Shown here piece after piece: positions 38,122-46,312 of a stretch of DNA of 64,000 bases. The position numbers were made by a program, and so were the translations under genes. The DNA is from Cryobacterium sp. Y11. Its GTDB lineage: Bacteria; Actinomycetota; Actinomycetes; Actinomycetales; Microbacteriaceae. The stretch spans positions 223,085-287,084 of the forward strand of contig NZ_PJJO01000056.1 in assembly GCF_002929535.1 (NCBI RefSeq). Direction: 5' to 3'. The notes beneath the pieces were generated by a model that worked only from the letters and a program-made list of their open reading frames with translations, did no database searches and was not told the origin of the DNA. Every line of letters begins with the position of its first letter. The first letter of the stretch is position 1.

Positions 38122-38847
38122 TTAGGACAGGGCTGAGGCAAGAGGCTGAATCGCCACTGCCATCAGAAACCAAGCGATGACCGTTATGAACCGCTTCTCA
38201 GATACGCGTGTATGCAGCCAAATGCCCAAAACCATGCCCAGGACGATTGCAGGCAGGGCTATTGCTCCGAGCTCTAGCGATTGCATTTCAATCGTGCCCA
38301 TGAACGCGTAGGTGGCAATTCTCACAATTCCCTCGACTAGGAACACCGCCACGAGAAGGCGGCGCATCTCGGCCTTTTCGAACCGCGCGGTGCCTGCGAC
38401 CATAAACGGACCACTCACCCCCACGAGGCCGCCCGACAGTCCCGCCAGGAAGCAACTGAGTTGCAATGGCATTTGTCGCCCTGAAACCGTGAAACCCGGT
38501 TTGCCCGTTCGAAGAAGCTGGATCGCCAACCCAAGCACGGATAGTCCTACCAAAATGAGCAAGATTTGTCGTGGAATGTACGCCACTAACATGGAGCCAA
38601 TCACAGTCCCGATTACCAGACTGGCGAGCATTCGGCGCAGCATTTTGAGTTGAGCCATACTGAGGCCCAGATAAGCGATAAAGCATGCGCCGACTACAGC
38701 ATCGACCAACGCCGAGGTGCCAAGCGCTGTAGCCGGTGAATATAGGACCGAAAGCACAGGGACCACCACGAGCGCTGGCCCGAATCCCGAGAATCCCTTT
38801 ATTGTGTACGCGATGAGTGCGGCCGTGCACCAGACGAGGAGCGTCAT
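38122..38847 (-). CDS. TSUP (TauE/SafE) family permease
   Basis: A 241-residue integral membrane protein with about seven to eight helices. The TauE/SafE signature is present twice in weakened form: GFSGFGPALVVVPVLSVLYS near the N-terminus and FLAGLSGGLVGVSGPFM in the middle. The family moves sulfite, sulfoacetate or other organosulfur anions. Its start overlaps the end of the upstream two-TM protein gene by 4 bp, and it is followed by the binding-protein-like fusion; together they form a three-gene operon. The pairing with a sulfonate-binding-type domain suggests a shared ligand. Confidence 0.82.
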   Translation of the reverse strand: MTLLVWCTAALIAYTIKGFSGFGPALVVVPVLSVLYSPATALGTSALVDAVVGACFIAYLGLSMAQLKMLRRMLASLVIGTVIGSMLVAYIPRQILLILVGLSVLGLAIQLLRTGKPGFTVSGRQMPLQLSCFLAGLSGGLVGVSGPFMVAGTARFEKAEMRRLLVAVFLVEGIVRIATYAFMGTIEMQSLELGAIALPAIVLGMVLGIWLHTRVSEKRFITVIAWFLMAVAIQPLASALS

Positions 38848-40124
38848 TCCTCACTCACAAATAGTGCGCGAAACATGTCTCGCAAACCAGGCATAGAAAC
38901 CAGTGCCAATCCCGACGAGCCCAGGGCGCCGAGGAACGCAGTGCCCAGCTGCCACAGTCCGCCGTCAAATGAACTCCAAATCGTGAGGGCAACACCAAGG
39001 GGTAGGCCGACCACGGTCAACACTCCCAGCGCGGCGTTTGTTCTGGCTGCAGAAAATTGGGCAAGTGCTGCGGCTTTCAGGGTAGCTGCCCGAGCGAGTT
39101 CGACAGTGTTGAAATGAAGTTCGCTGAGCGCCTCGTTGAGGTCATGTTGGTCCTGATAGGCGTACATGATGTCGTTTGCTGTCTGCGACCCTGAAATTGA
39201 GCGCGTGACATAGGCCGCGCGGAAGATAACGATGTCGTGCTCGAGCGATTGAACTTTGTGAAGCGGGAGAACAGGAACGAGTGCCGCCTCTGACAACCGA
39301 CTCGAGAGAATGCCTAGCAATCGAGACTGCAGACGACCGAGTGCGAGGGTATCCGTGTATATCGTTCGCGCATAGAACATCATGGTTGGCGAGAAATTTG
39401 ACTTCTCCTTAGCCAAGAAAGCAGCCCCGTCGCGCCTTATCAGCCCGATCCAATCCGTCGAAGAGCGCAGAAGGTCGGACTGCGCGGAATCCAACTCCTG
39501 CTCGCTGGCCTCGCGCGTGGTGGATGGTGTCAGCGTCGCCAATTCCAGCGCCATTCTTGCATCAGGCCCGTCACCAGCTACCTCGCCGAAGTAGACGCTA
39601 TACATCCGGTCATCAGGAGAAAGACTGATCGCCGTGGCTGGTGAGATCTGTGGGAGTTTCTCGAGATGGCGGCTGCCGATGAAATTCTCGAACTGCTGCA
39701 CCAATGCCGCTCTTCCTGCGCGGGTGCGAATCGAGTGATGGAGCCCGTTGAGGACGGCCAGGCTTCCCGCACTAGAGAGAGTGATGTGCAGGATAAGTTC
39801 CGCCGCGCAACGTTCTCCGCGAGCAGCCGGCTGTCCCACAATTGCCTCAAGGACTTCCATCCCGACTACTGTGGCGCCATCGATGCCTGTCGGGAATTGG
39901 CAAGCGCGGTGCCAGCGCCCGCCCAGACCAGAGGAATCTCTGCCTCCGTAGAGAGCACGTCCAGCCGACTCCTGGAAAAACGTTCGCCGTGTCGGAGCAT
40001 CGGCAGTGATCAGTTCACCACGTACCGTCGCGGTCAGGCAAAGAGGACCCTGTGCCCAATGCTCAGAAGAAAGGAGCTCGGGATTTACGGCGCAATCGAG
40101 AATGAGCACCAGTCCACTCGTCAT
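38844..40124 (-). CDS. Membrane protein with C-terminal two-TM hairpin
   Basis: A 426-residue protein that I do not recognise. Residues 1-330 are soluble, with a mixed alpha/beta N-terminal part and then a long helical stretch (LNEALSELHFNTVELARAAT). Two hydrophobic helices follow near the end: TNAALGVLTVVGLPLGVAL and LGTAFLGALGSSGLALVSM. This outline (soluble domain, long helix, two helices) recalls CorA-like proteins, but no GMN motif is seen. First gene of the operon with the TSUP permease (4-bp overlap) and the binding-protein fusion. GC is visibly lower than in the core genes to the left, fitting transfer. Confidence 0.6.
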   Translation of the reverse strand: MTSGLVLILDCAVNPELLSSEHWAQGPLCLTATVRGELITADAPTRRTFFQESAGRALYGGRDSSGLGGRWHRACQFPTGIDGATVVGMEVLEAIVGQPAARGERCAAELILHITLSSAGSLAVLNGLHHSIRTRAGRAALVQQFENFIGSRHLEKLPQISPATAISLSPDDRMYSVYFGEVAGDGPDARMALELATLTPSTTREASEQELDSAQSDLLRSSTDWIGLIRRDGAAFLAKEKSNFSPTMMFYARTIYTDTLALGRLQSRLLGILSSRLSEAALVPVLPLHKVQSLEHDIVIFRAAYVTRSISGSQTANDIMYAYQDQHDLNEALSELHFNTVELARAATLKAAALAQFSAARTNAALGVLTVVGLPLGVALTIWSSFDGGLWQLGTAFLGALGSSGLALVSMPGLRDMFRALFVSEE

Positions 40125-40438
40125 TCTTTACGCCCCCAAAGCAGTCTCTTTCAAACGTTACCGCCCTGCTGGTCGAGGGCCATCCATATTGCACCCCACG
40201 TTCGAGGCACTTTATGAGCGACGATCCGTCGCCACCCATCAGGCAAGAGCCAACCTCAAAGCAGGTCTTGACTGACATATGGGCACTGCGCGTCTCGAAT
40301 AAGACAGCGAGGGCCAAGACCTGGACTCCTATGGCTCACTTTCGCCCACGAGACGAAGAGGCTGTGTCAATATGTTTCCACGGATACTCGAACGTCGCCC
40401 ATTTTCCGAACGTGCATCCTATAAAGACCGACCGACAC
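40125..40438 (-). other. Promoter region of the three-gene operon and relaxase-cargo junction
   Basis: No gene is recognised here. The stretch lies between the start of the 426-residue membrane protein (40124) and the C-terminal end of the relaxase remnant (40439), so it should contain the operon promoter and the left junction of the inserted cargo. I cannot point to clear -35/-10 boxes. Confidence 0.4.
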
Positions 40439-41701
40439 CTAGAAGCGGATATCTGCAGGCAAATGGAGGCTTTCACTGGGTATCCGGGTACGAGCGTCGA
40501 AGGCGTGACGGTATTCCGCCAGGCGCTGGACCGCCCTGAGCGCAACAAAGGCACGGTCGGCGTCGAGCCTCTGTGCCGTTGTCTCCGGAGCAGCTCCGAG
40601 CGGCTTCGCACCAGTGATGTCGTATCGGTCTCGGTAGGCCGCGACGGTGCATCCGCTTTGGTGCCACGCGGCGGCGGCCGACCCGCGGGGCGCGGCGCCG
40701 AGGGTTTGAGTCCACGGCTCCCCCGCGAGCACCGCCTGGTCGAGCACGGCGGCCGCTCGCGACTCGATCAGGTCGGCGCGCTCGACCAAGGCCTGGTGCA
40801 TGGCCGCGTCCATCGGCCTGAGCGCACGAGGGATTAGACCGGCGACGAGACGTGGCGCGCGACGCGTACGACCGGCTCCGGTATCCCGCTACACGACCGC
40901 GGCGATGCCGACGTGCTGCAGAATGCCATAGAGGATGCTGCGCGCCGTCACGTCCGCCGCGTCACCCGGCCGCGGCCCCACGTGGTCAACATCGGGCCGG
41001 TCGACAGCCACGTAGGCGGTGTTCGCCTCGCGACCCCGCGTCATCGCGACGTACAAGTTCTCGCGCGGCATGGTCGGCGCGACGACAACGTGCGCGGTGT
41101 CGGTCGTGATTCCCTGCGCCCGGTGCGAGGTGACCGCATAGCCCAGCTCGACGTGCTCAGCGACGTATGACCCGGGCAGCAGCACCGTGCTCCCCCAGCG
41201 GCGTCCCTGCCGCCGCACCTCGACCGAACCATTCCGGTGCACGCCGATCACGTTCCAACGGTCGCCGTTCCGCACCCAGCTTCGCGACGCATACAGCCGC
41301 CGATCGTTGCGGCGGGTGATGACCGTGTCACCCACGGCGGCACGGGTTCCATCGTGCAGCGAGACTTCGCGCAGCGCGTCGACCTGGCCCTCCAGAATCA
41401 GCTCCGTGCGAGCGCGCACATTCAGCGCCGCGACAGCCTCGTTCGAGTCGCTGATCAGCACGGTCGACTTACCCGATCGGATGTCCGCACGCCACGCCTC
41501 GTAGGCAGCATCCGCCATCGCCTCGGTGCTGCCATCGCGCAGGCGGGCATGCGCGGCATAACGGTCGATCACGTCGGTATTTCCCTGGCGTAGTCCGAGG
41601 GAGGCGGTCTTCTCCCACTCGTTTACGAAGCGGTGCACGTCGATGAGTTCGGGCGCATCCGCTCGGTTGTGCCGCCCAGTGCGCGCCGCACTCCAACCCA
41701 A
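40439..41701 (-). pseudogene. MobF relaxase remnant, C-terminal helicase part
   Basis: Two consecutive frames code for the back part of a TrwC/TraA-type conjugative relaxase-helicase. The first (41701 to 40889) holds RecD-like helicase motifs: STVLISDSNEAVAALNVRAR, AVGDTVITRRNDRRLY, GYAVTSHRAQGITTDTAHVV and YVAMTRGREANTAYV, the last two being the conserved C-terminal SF1 motifs. It ends at a stop; a second frame from 40813 continues with helical sequence (ALVERADLIESRAAAVLDQA) usual for the relaxase tail. The Walker A part is missing, so the gene is dead. Confidence 0.75.
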
Positions 41702-42014
41702 TCGTTCAAGCCCGTCTCGAAGTGCAACGACGATATGCTCCTTGTGATTTCGGTCTCAAGAGCGTCCCACTCGGGCATCTCGTCATGTGAAACTGCACAA
41801 CTAGTTGGGCCGCGATCCGCGACGAAGACCGGGCATTGGGGGTGTCGACGCTTTTTGAAAAGTAGTCCGTTGGCGCTGACAGGGGGAGCGGAAATCTCGG
41901 TCCCGCGACAGTCTGACTGCGCTACAGAAGGCAAAGAACCAATTTCACCGGGTCGTAGCGCGCGTCTAGTCGACCATCCGCTGGACCGGAGTGCCAGCTT
42001 CAAGAAATTGGCTC
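41702..42014 (-). other. Junction inside the broken relaxase gene
   Basis: No recognisable coding sequence: it separates the relaxase helicase remnant from the inserted membrane-protein gene that ends at 42015. Open frames exist but none resembles a helicase. The Walker A and central helicase segments expected here (about 400 residues) have been lost. Confidence 0.45.
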
Positions 42015-42854
42015 TCAGCAACTCTTGTTGGTGGAGAACTTCCCCGTGGACCGGTACTCGAGACCGGACCAAGACTCCACAGGTTCGATGACGCCCAGCT
42101 TCAGGAAACGTTCGATGGCCATCTCCGAGGCATCATGAAGTGCGGATTCAAGATCAACCGTGCTGAATAAACGCGACGCGCTTAAGTTGCCCGCCCGAAT
42201 GTTGACTGCGTGCCCCAGTCCTTCTCTGAATTCGCCCAGCATGAACGTTGGCCGATCGATGAAGTCCTGAAGTACCCCCGCCTGAACATCTGGGAGGTAC
42301 AGCGAGCGGAGCCTCCTCGCGTCATGCTGTTGGCTTGTCCAAGAGAACAGGTAGATTTCCAGCGCGAGGACGACCACGACTAGAGCTCCCCAACCGAATA
42401 CAGCCTGACCAGATCCGGTCAGGTCGATCCCAAACGACTCTCGCTGTGCCCAGACGAAGGCGACCAACGCACCGAACCCAGCAAGAGGGAGCGTGCGCGA
42501 GTTCCGAAAGTCTTTGCGCGCCTGAGTCGCCGCCACTTGCACTCCTTTACGCATGCGTTCCTCGGGACTCTGCTCGCTCGCGGTATGCCCAGCCGCCAGC
42601 TTTACCAGTTCGGCGAGGGCCCCGGGCGAAAGCGTCACCAGTTCGGTCGACGCCAGCCGCGCACCCCCCTCGTGTTGGATCCGGACCAAAGCTTCCGTGA
42701 GCGCAACGCGACGATCTGCCTGCTCACGATTCAACTCAGTAGTTTGGAGATTTACGAGCTGGCGTCGGATCTCGCGCTCGAGGGCCTCGGTGGTTTCATC
42801 ATCGAGGACGATGCCCAAATCTCTCACTAGGGCTTGAATGCGGTCATCAATCAT
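42015..42854 (-). CDS. Two-TM membrane protein inserted in the relaxase gene
   Basis: An intact 279-residue gene lying between the two halves of the relaxase. The N-terminal 100 residues are helical and charged (VLDDETTEALEREIRRQLVN). Two membrane segments follow: LPLAGFGALVAFVWAQRESFG and VFGWGALVVVVLALEIYLF, then a soluble C-terminal domain of about 100 residues (HAVNIRAGNLSASRLF). I do not recognise a family. A soluble-TM-TM-soluble plan is frequent among membrane effectors in defence islands, but no catalytic motif is seen. Its intactness inside a decayed gene suggests recent arrival or selection. Confidence 0.6.
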   Translation of the reverse strand: MIDDRIQALVRDLGIVLDDETTEALEREIRRQLVNLQTTELNREQADRRVALTEALVRIQHEGGARLASTELVTLSPGALAELVKLAAGHTASEQSPEERMRKGVQVAATQARKDFRNSRTLPLAGFGALVAFVWAQRESFGIDLTGSGQAVFGWGALVVVVLALEIYLFSWTSQQHDARRLRSLYLPDVQAGVLQDFIDRPTFMLGEFREGLGHAVNIRAGNLSASRLFSTVDLESALHDASEMAIERFLKLGVIEPVESWSGLEYRSTGKFSTNKSC

Positions 42855-43952
42855 GTAGCAACACTATCGGAGCATAATTCGCGCAAGAAAAGCAGCGATA
42901 TCTGGGGCCAGTACTCGCGACTCGACCTGACATATGGTTCGGTCCCCTGCTGTGCCCGCCAGCTCGTGTCGAGATCCTCCAGCGGGTGCACCTGCTTCAC
43001 CGTCTCGACCTCGATTTGCCGAGCCCGGGTCGAGAAAGCCGCTACGAGCGCTTCCGGAACAAGGCCGATCGCCTCGGCGAGGAGGCAATCTCTCGCCCCG
43101 CTCCCGCTCCCGCCTCTCCCACTGCACGCCGAGCGATCGCGTGAGCTCGTCGGCAAACAAGGCCTCGTACAGTTCGGAGAGCGCCACCACGGCCTCGTGC
43201 ATCGGCCGCCCGTCGAGGGAGCGCCACTTGCCGTCGAGCACGGTCTGTACCTTATTGCTGATCACGACGTGCGTAGGCAGGTGCGGGTCGCCGGCTTGGC
43301 TGTCGAAGTGATCGAAGGCTGTCGCGCTCAGTCCGGTCACATCGGCCTGCGCCACGGCACCGCCCTGCGCCGTCGTGCCGGTGCGCGTCGCCGCGACCTC
43401 CCGCTCCATGTACGCCAGTACCTCGGCCACCGCTGCATGGTGCGCCTGCACAACGCGCTCCTGCGTGGCCGCGTCGCTAACACCTCAAAGGATGCTCGCC
43501 GACTTCGGAATCGAAAACGTAAAATCATAGCCGGCAACGGCCCGACGGCAATTCTCGTTCGGCTGTTCCAAAGCGGATGCCGCGGCCCGCTCGGTAAGTC
43601 CGCCACCGTCGGCCTGTGGCCCGTCCAAGGCGCGGTCGGCAGCGGTGCGATATGCCAGGTAGGCACGTCCAAGAGATTCGTCGGTGACCGGGTCACGGCC
43701 CAATCCGATGAGCAGTGGCAGTTGCAGCTGCGCTTCCGTGACTACGTCGCCCTCGGCAACTAGTCCGCCGCCGATGCCCCGGGGCCCACCGCCCATCCAC
43801 CGACCCGGCGGCGTACCAACCTCGGCGTAGTAGCCAGTCAGCGACCGCAGGCGTTGACCGCCACCAGCGGCGACCATGCGCAGCAGGTACTTGTACTCGT
43901 CGCTGGCACTCATTACCCGCATCGATACCGTCACCGCGGTCACCTCCGCCAT
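42851..43952 (-). pseudogene. MobF (TrwC-like) relaxase, N-terminal part, with stop and frameshift
   Basis: The DNA-nicking domain of a conjugative relaxase. It begins near ATG 43952 with VTVSMRVMSASDEYKYLLRM and runs to DFTFSIPKSASIL, where an in-frame TGA at 43485-43487 stands in place of the conserved Trp of the family motif (SVLWGVAD). The same frame then continues GVSDAATQERVVQAHHAAVA, TAFDHFDSQAGDPHLPTHVV (the three-His metal site) and VLDGKWRSLDGRPMHEAVVA. Near 43110 the frame shifts and EALVAAFSTRARQIEVETVK follows until the insertion point at 42854. Family knowledge says this enzyme starts plasmid or ICE transfer; this copy cannot. Confidence 0.85.
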
Positions 43953-44287
43953 CGTGACGAAGGTGCGCCGCTTCGCTCTGCACCGGTCTGAAAGTGCGCT
44001 CGGAATTCCACGCTCTAGGGCTCGACAGTGCGAATAAACGCCAAAAACAAGTCTTGAAATTCGGCGAGAGTTGCCGACGTGCGTCAAGTGGGATTCGGCC
44101 GCCCCTGGCCCTACACGTCGACTATTCCGGGCCCGGTCGGGTGCTGACGGAATCGACGATCAGCGCGGTAATCACGTCCAACCGGCTTGTGGCCTCACGA
44201 GGATGCCATGTTCCTTGGGGTCTCGGTCAGCGCTAAGGTTCGGGGTACTGGCGCATTGGGCGTGGGTTGAATGAAAGGCACGTGGAT

Positions 44288-44413
44288 ATGGCTTCCAAAG
44301 AATCGGCTCAGACGGCACTCTATGCGGCAATCGAGAAGGTTGCGACGGCATCCACAGACTTCGGCGCCCGGTTGCGTCCCCTTGAGTGTATTTCCCGGCA
44401 TCTGAATCGTTGA
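44288..44413 (+). pseudogene. Short ORF upstream of relaxase, cut by IS256 insertion
   Basis: A 41-codon frame beginning MASKESAQTALYAAIEKVAT and losing sense at about 44395, where sequence leading to the IS256-family transposase begins. It is divergent from the relaxase, the usual place for a small accessory gene on actinobacterial conjugative elements. The ending (CISRHLNR) probably comes from the insertion sequence. I infer a truncated small gene of unknown function. Confidence 0.4.
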
Positions 44414-45800
44414 ATTCACAACGAAAGAAACCATCGTGCGATGGTCAGTGAGTACCGATCAAAGAACTCACAGAAAGACACATCACACGATGGCTTTAGA
44501 CCAGTCTGCCCTGCTCGCGCTCCTCGCGGAACTCAAGCTCACCGACGTCACCGATCGAATCCGAATGGTGACCGAAACGCTCTACCAAGAACTCATCGAC
44601 GCCGAGGCCACCGCGCACATCGGCGCCGACCGATTTGAACGTTCCGATGACCGCACCGCGCAGCGGAACGGGACTCGACCGAGGGTCTTGACGACCACCG
44701 CCGGCGACCTCAATCTCAAGATTCCGAAGCTCCGTCAGGGGTCGTTCTTCCCCGCCCTCCTCGAGCGGCGCCGGCGCGTTGACCAGGCCCTGTTCGCCGT
44801 CGTTATGGAGGCTTACCTCCACGGAGTCTCGACCCGGAAGGTCGACGACTTAGTCAAGGCCCTCGGTGCCGATACCGGCATCTCCAAGTCCGAAGTGTCC
44901 CGGATTTGCGCGGATCTTGACGGTGAAGTCACCACCTTCCGTGACCGTGACCTCGGCGCGACCGGCTATCCCTACGTCTTTCTCGACGCCACGTATTGCA
45001 AGGCCCGCGTCAATCACCGGGTCATCTCCCAAGCGATGGTCGTCGCCATCGGCGTCGCCGCCGACGGCCGCCGTGAAGTCCTCGGCTTCGACGTCGGCGA
45101 CAGCGAAAACGAGCCCTTCTGGACCGAGTTCCTCCGGGCCCTGAAAGCCCGCGGCCTCGACGGCGTCAAGCTCGTCATCTCCGACGCCCACACCGGACTG
45201 AAGAAGGCCATCAGCACCGTGTTCCAAGGCGCGGCCTGGCAGCGTTGCCGGGTGCACTTCATGCGAAATGTGCTCTCCATCGTGCCGCGCGCCAGCCAGG
45301 ACATGGTCGCCGCCGTGATCCGCACCATCTTCGCCCAGCCCGACGCGAAGCACATCCAGGCCCAGTTCGATGAGGTCACCCGGATGCTCGAGGGCACCCA
45401 CCCCAAAGTCGCCAAGATGCTCCACGATGCCCGCGCCGATATCCTTGCGTTCTGCGGGTTCCCGCCCAAGCACTGGCGTCAGATCTGGTCGACAAACCCG
45501 ATCGAACGATTGAATAAGGAGATCAAACGCCGCACCGATGTCGTCGGCGTGTTCCCTAACCCTGCGGCCGTGCTCCGCCTCGCAGGAGCTGTCCTCGTCG
45601 AGCAGCACGACGAGTGGGAGGCCGAGTCCCGCCGCTACCTCTCCGAGGACTCCATGCGCCAGCTGGACGCCTTCAACACCGCCCTCACCAGCCCCGACGC
45701 CAGCGCCCTCACGGGGGTGATTCCCATCCCCGAGCTCAGTGCTGCATAATCAAAACAGCTGACCCGCACGGTGACGATGAATTACACAGCGGGACGTGAC
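44395..45800 (+). mobile_element. IS256-family insertion sequence (approximate ends)
   Basis: The element carrying the intact transposase. Coding similarity of the flanking small ORF stops near 44395, and relaxase-like sequence resumes near 45826, so the ends lie close to these limits. I could not identify clean terminal inverted repeats or a target duplication by eye, so the boundaries are estimates. Confidence 0.5.
44490..45749 (+). CDS. IS256 family transposase
   Basis: A complete 419-residue transposase of the mutator (IS256) type, cutting and joining DNA with a DDE active site. The catalytic residues lie in YVFLDATYCKARV, LVISDAHTGLKKAI and TNPIERLNKEIKRR; the CxxH-type RCRVHFMRNVL motif is intact. 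Start ATG 44490 (MALDQSALLALLAEL); the frame is open from 44436 without a better start. The element lies between two relaxase beginnings (43.95 and 45.88 kb), so it probably entered or rearranged the conjugative backbone. Confidence 0.95.
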   Translation: MALDQSALLALLAELKLTDVTDRIRMVTETLYQELIDAEATAHIGADRFERSDDRTAQRNGTRPRVLTTTAGDLNLKIPKLRQGSFFPALLERRRRVDQALFAVVMEAYLHGVSTRKVDDLVKALGADTGISKSEVSRICADLDGEVTTFRDRDLGATGYPYVFLDATYCKARVNHRVISQAMVVAIGVAADGRREVLGFDVGDSENEPFWTEFLRALKARGLDGVKLVISDAHTGLKKAISTVFQGAAWQRCRVHFMRNVLSIVPRASQDMVAAVIRTIFAQPDAKHIQAQFDEVTRMLEGTHPKVAKMLHDARADILAFCGFPPKHWRQIWSTNPIERLNKEIKRRTDVVGVFPNPAAVLRLAGAVLVEQHDEWEAESRRYLSEDSMRQLDAFNTALTSPDASALTGVIPIPELSAA

Positions 45801-45825
45801 CTACAGCGCCAGCCGAACCCTGCCC

Positions 45826-45879
45826 GAACTTGTAGTCGTCGCCGGCACTTATCACCCGCATCGACACCGTCACCGCGCG
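45826..45879 (-). pseudogene. Second MobF relaxase start (remnant)
   Basis: On the minus strand this piece reads AVTVSMRVISAGDDYKF, nearly the same as the start of the relaxase at 43.9 kb (AVTVSMRVMSASDEYKY) but clearly a different allele. Only about 18 codons remain before the similarity ends on the side facing the IS256 element. It indicates that two related relaxase genes were present, or that two conjugative elements have recombined through the IS. Confidence 0.6.
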
Positions 45880-46079
45880 CCGCTCCCTTATTGCTCGGAG
45901 GTGTCCGCCTCGATCTGCAAGAGGCGTGGCAATTGAATCTGTAATCGGGGGCAGTCGCTAGGGCGTGAAAGTCGAAGCCAAGCTGGTGTCGAATATCGCG
46001 CTCCTGGCTCCGTGAAACGAGGCACAGCTAGGGTCCGATGCCCGGGTCAGGATACCGAATTAGAGCGAGCGGCCGCATT

Positions 46080-46312
46080 CCAAAATGCATCGGGTTGGCG
46101 GAAGCCATTGCGGATAAGAGCGTCTGGAACCTCAGAACCGGTACGTACGATCGAAATTCTGAGGCACCCCAGACACCGGGCGAGCCGAACGAGTTCGCTT
46201 CCCCCATTTTTCATTGTGTGAGTCAAAGTGCCTGAGCACTTCACGCGGACCAACCGCCCGCATCGAATGGGACTTCACTGCACGCAGTGAAAGTCTGACA
46301 CGCGCACAGGCC
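46080..46312 (-). ncRNA. Candidate structured RNA linked to the reverse transcriptases
   Basis: Directly downstream of the second reverse transcriptase, the same strand can fold into several hairpins: a stem around TCACTGC-GT-GCAGTGA (46272-46296 region), AAGTGC-TCAG-GCACTT (46224-46239 region) and CGAAC-TC-GTTCG (46186-46197 region). Between the last two lies an apparently unpaired stretch that contains CTCACACAATG. DRT type 3 systems use an RNA with a short AC-repeat template, so this is a candidate for that RNA. I do not know where the RNA lies in characterised DRT3 loci, and no promoter is evident. Confidence 0.35.

Noticed and set aside
44395..45800. Exact terminal inverted repeats for the IS256 element
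   Set aside because: GTTGAATTCACAAC at the left is nearly self-complementary, and the right end does not match it convincingly, so I did not assert terminal repeats.
46080..46312. A protein-coding gene downstream of the reverse transcriptases
   Set aside because: Short frames occur on both strands, but they contain hairpins, lack ribosome binding sites and resemble nothing; a structured RNA is the better reading.
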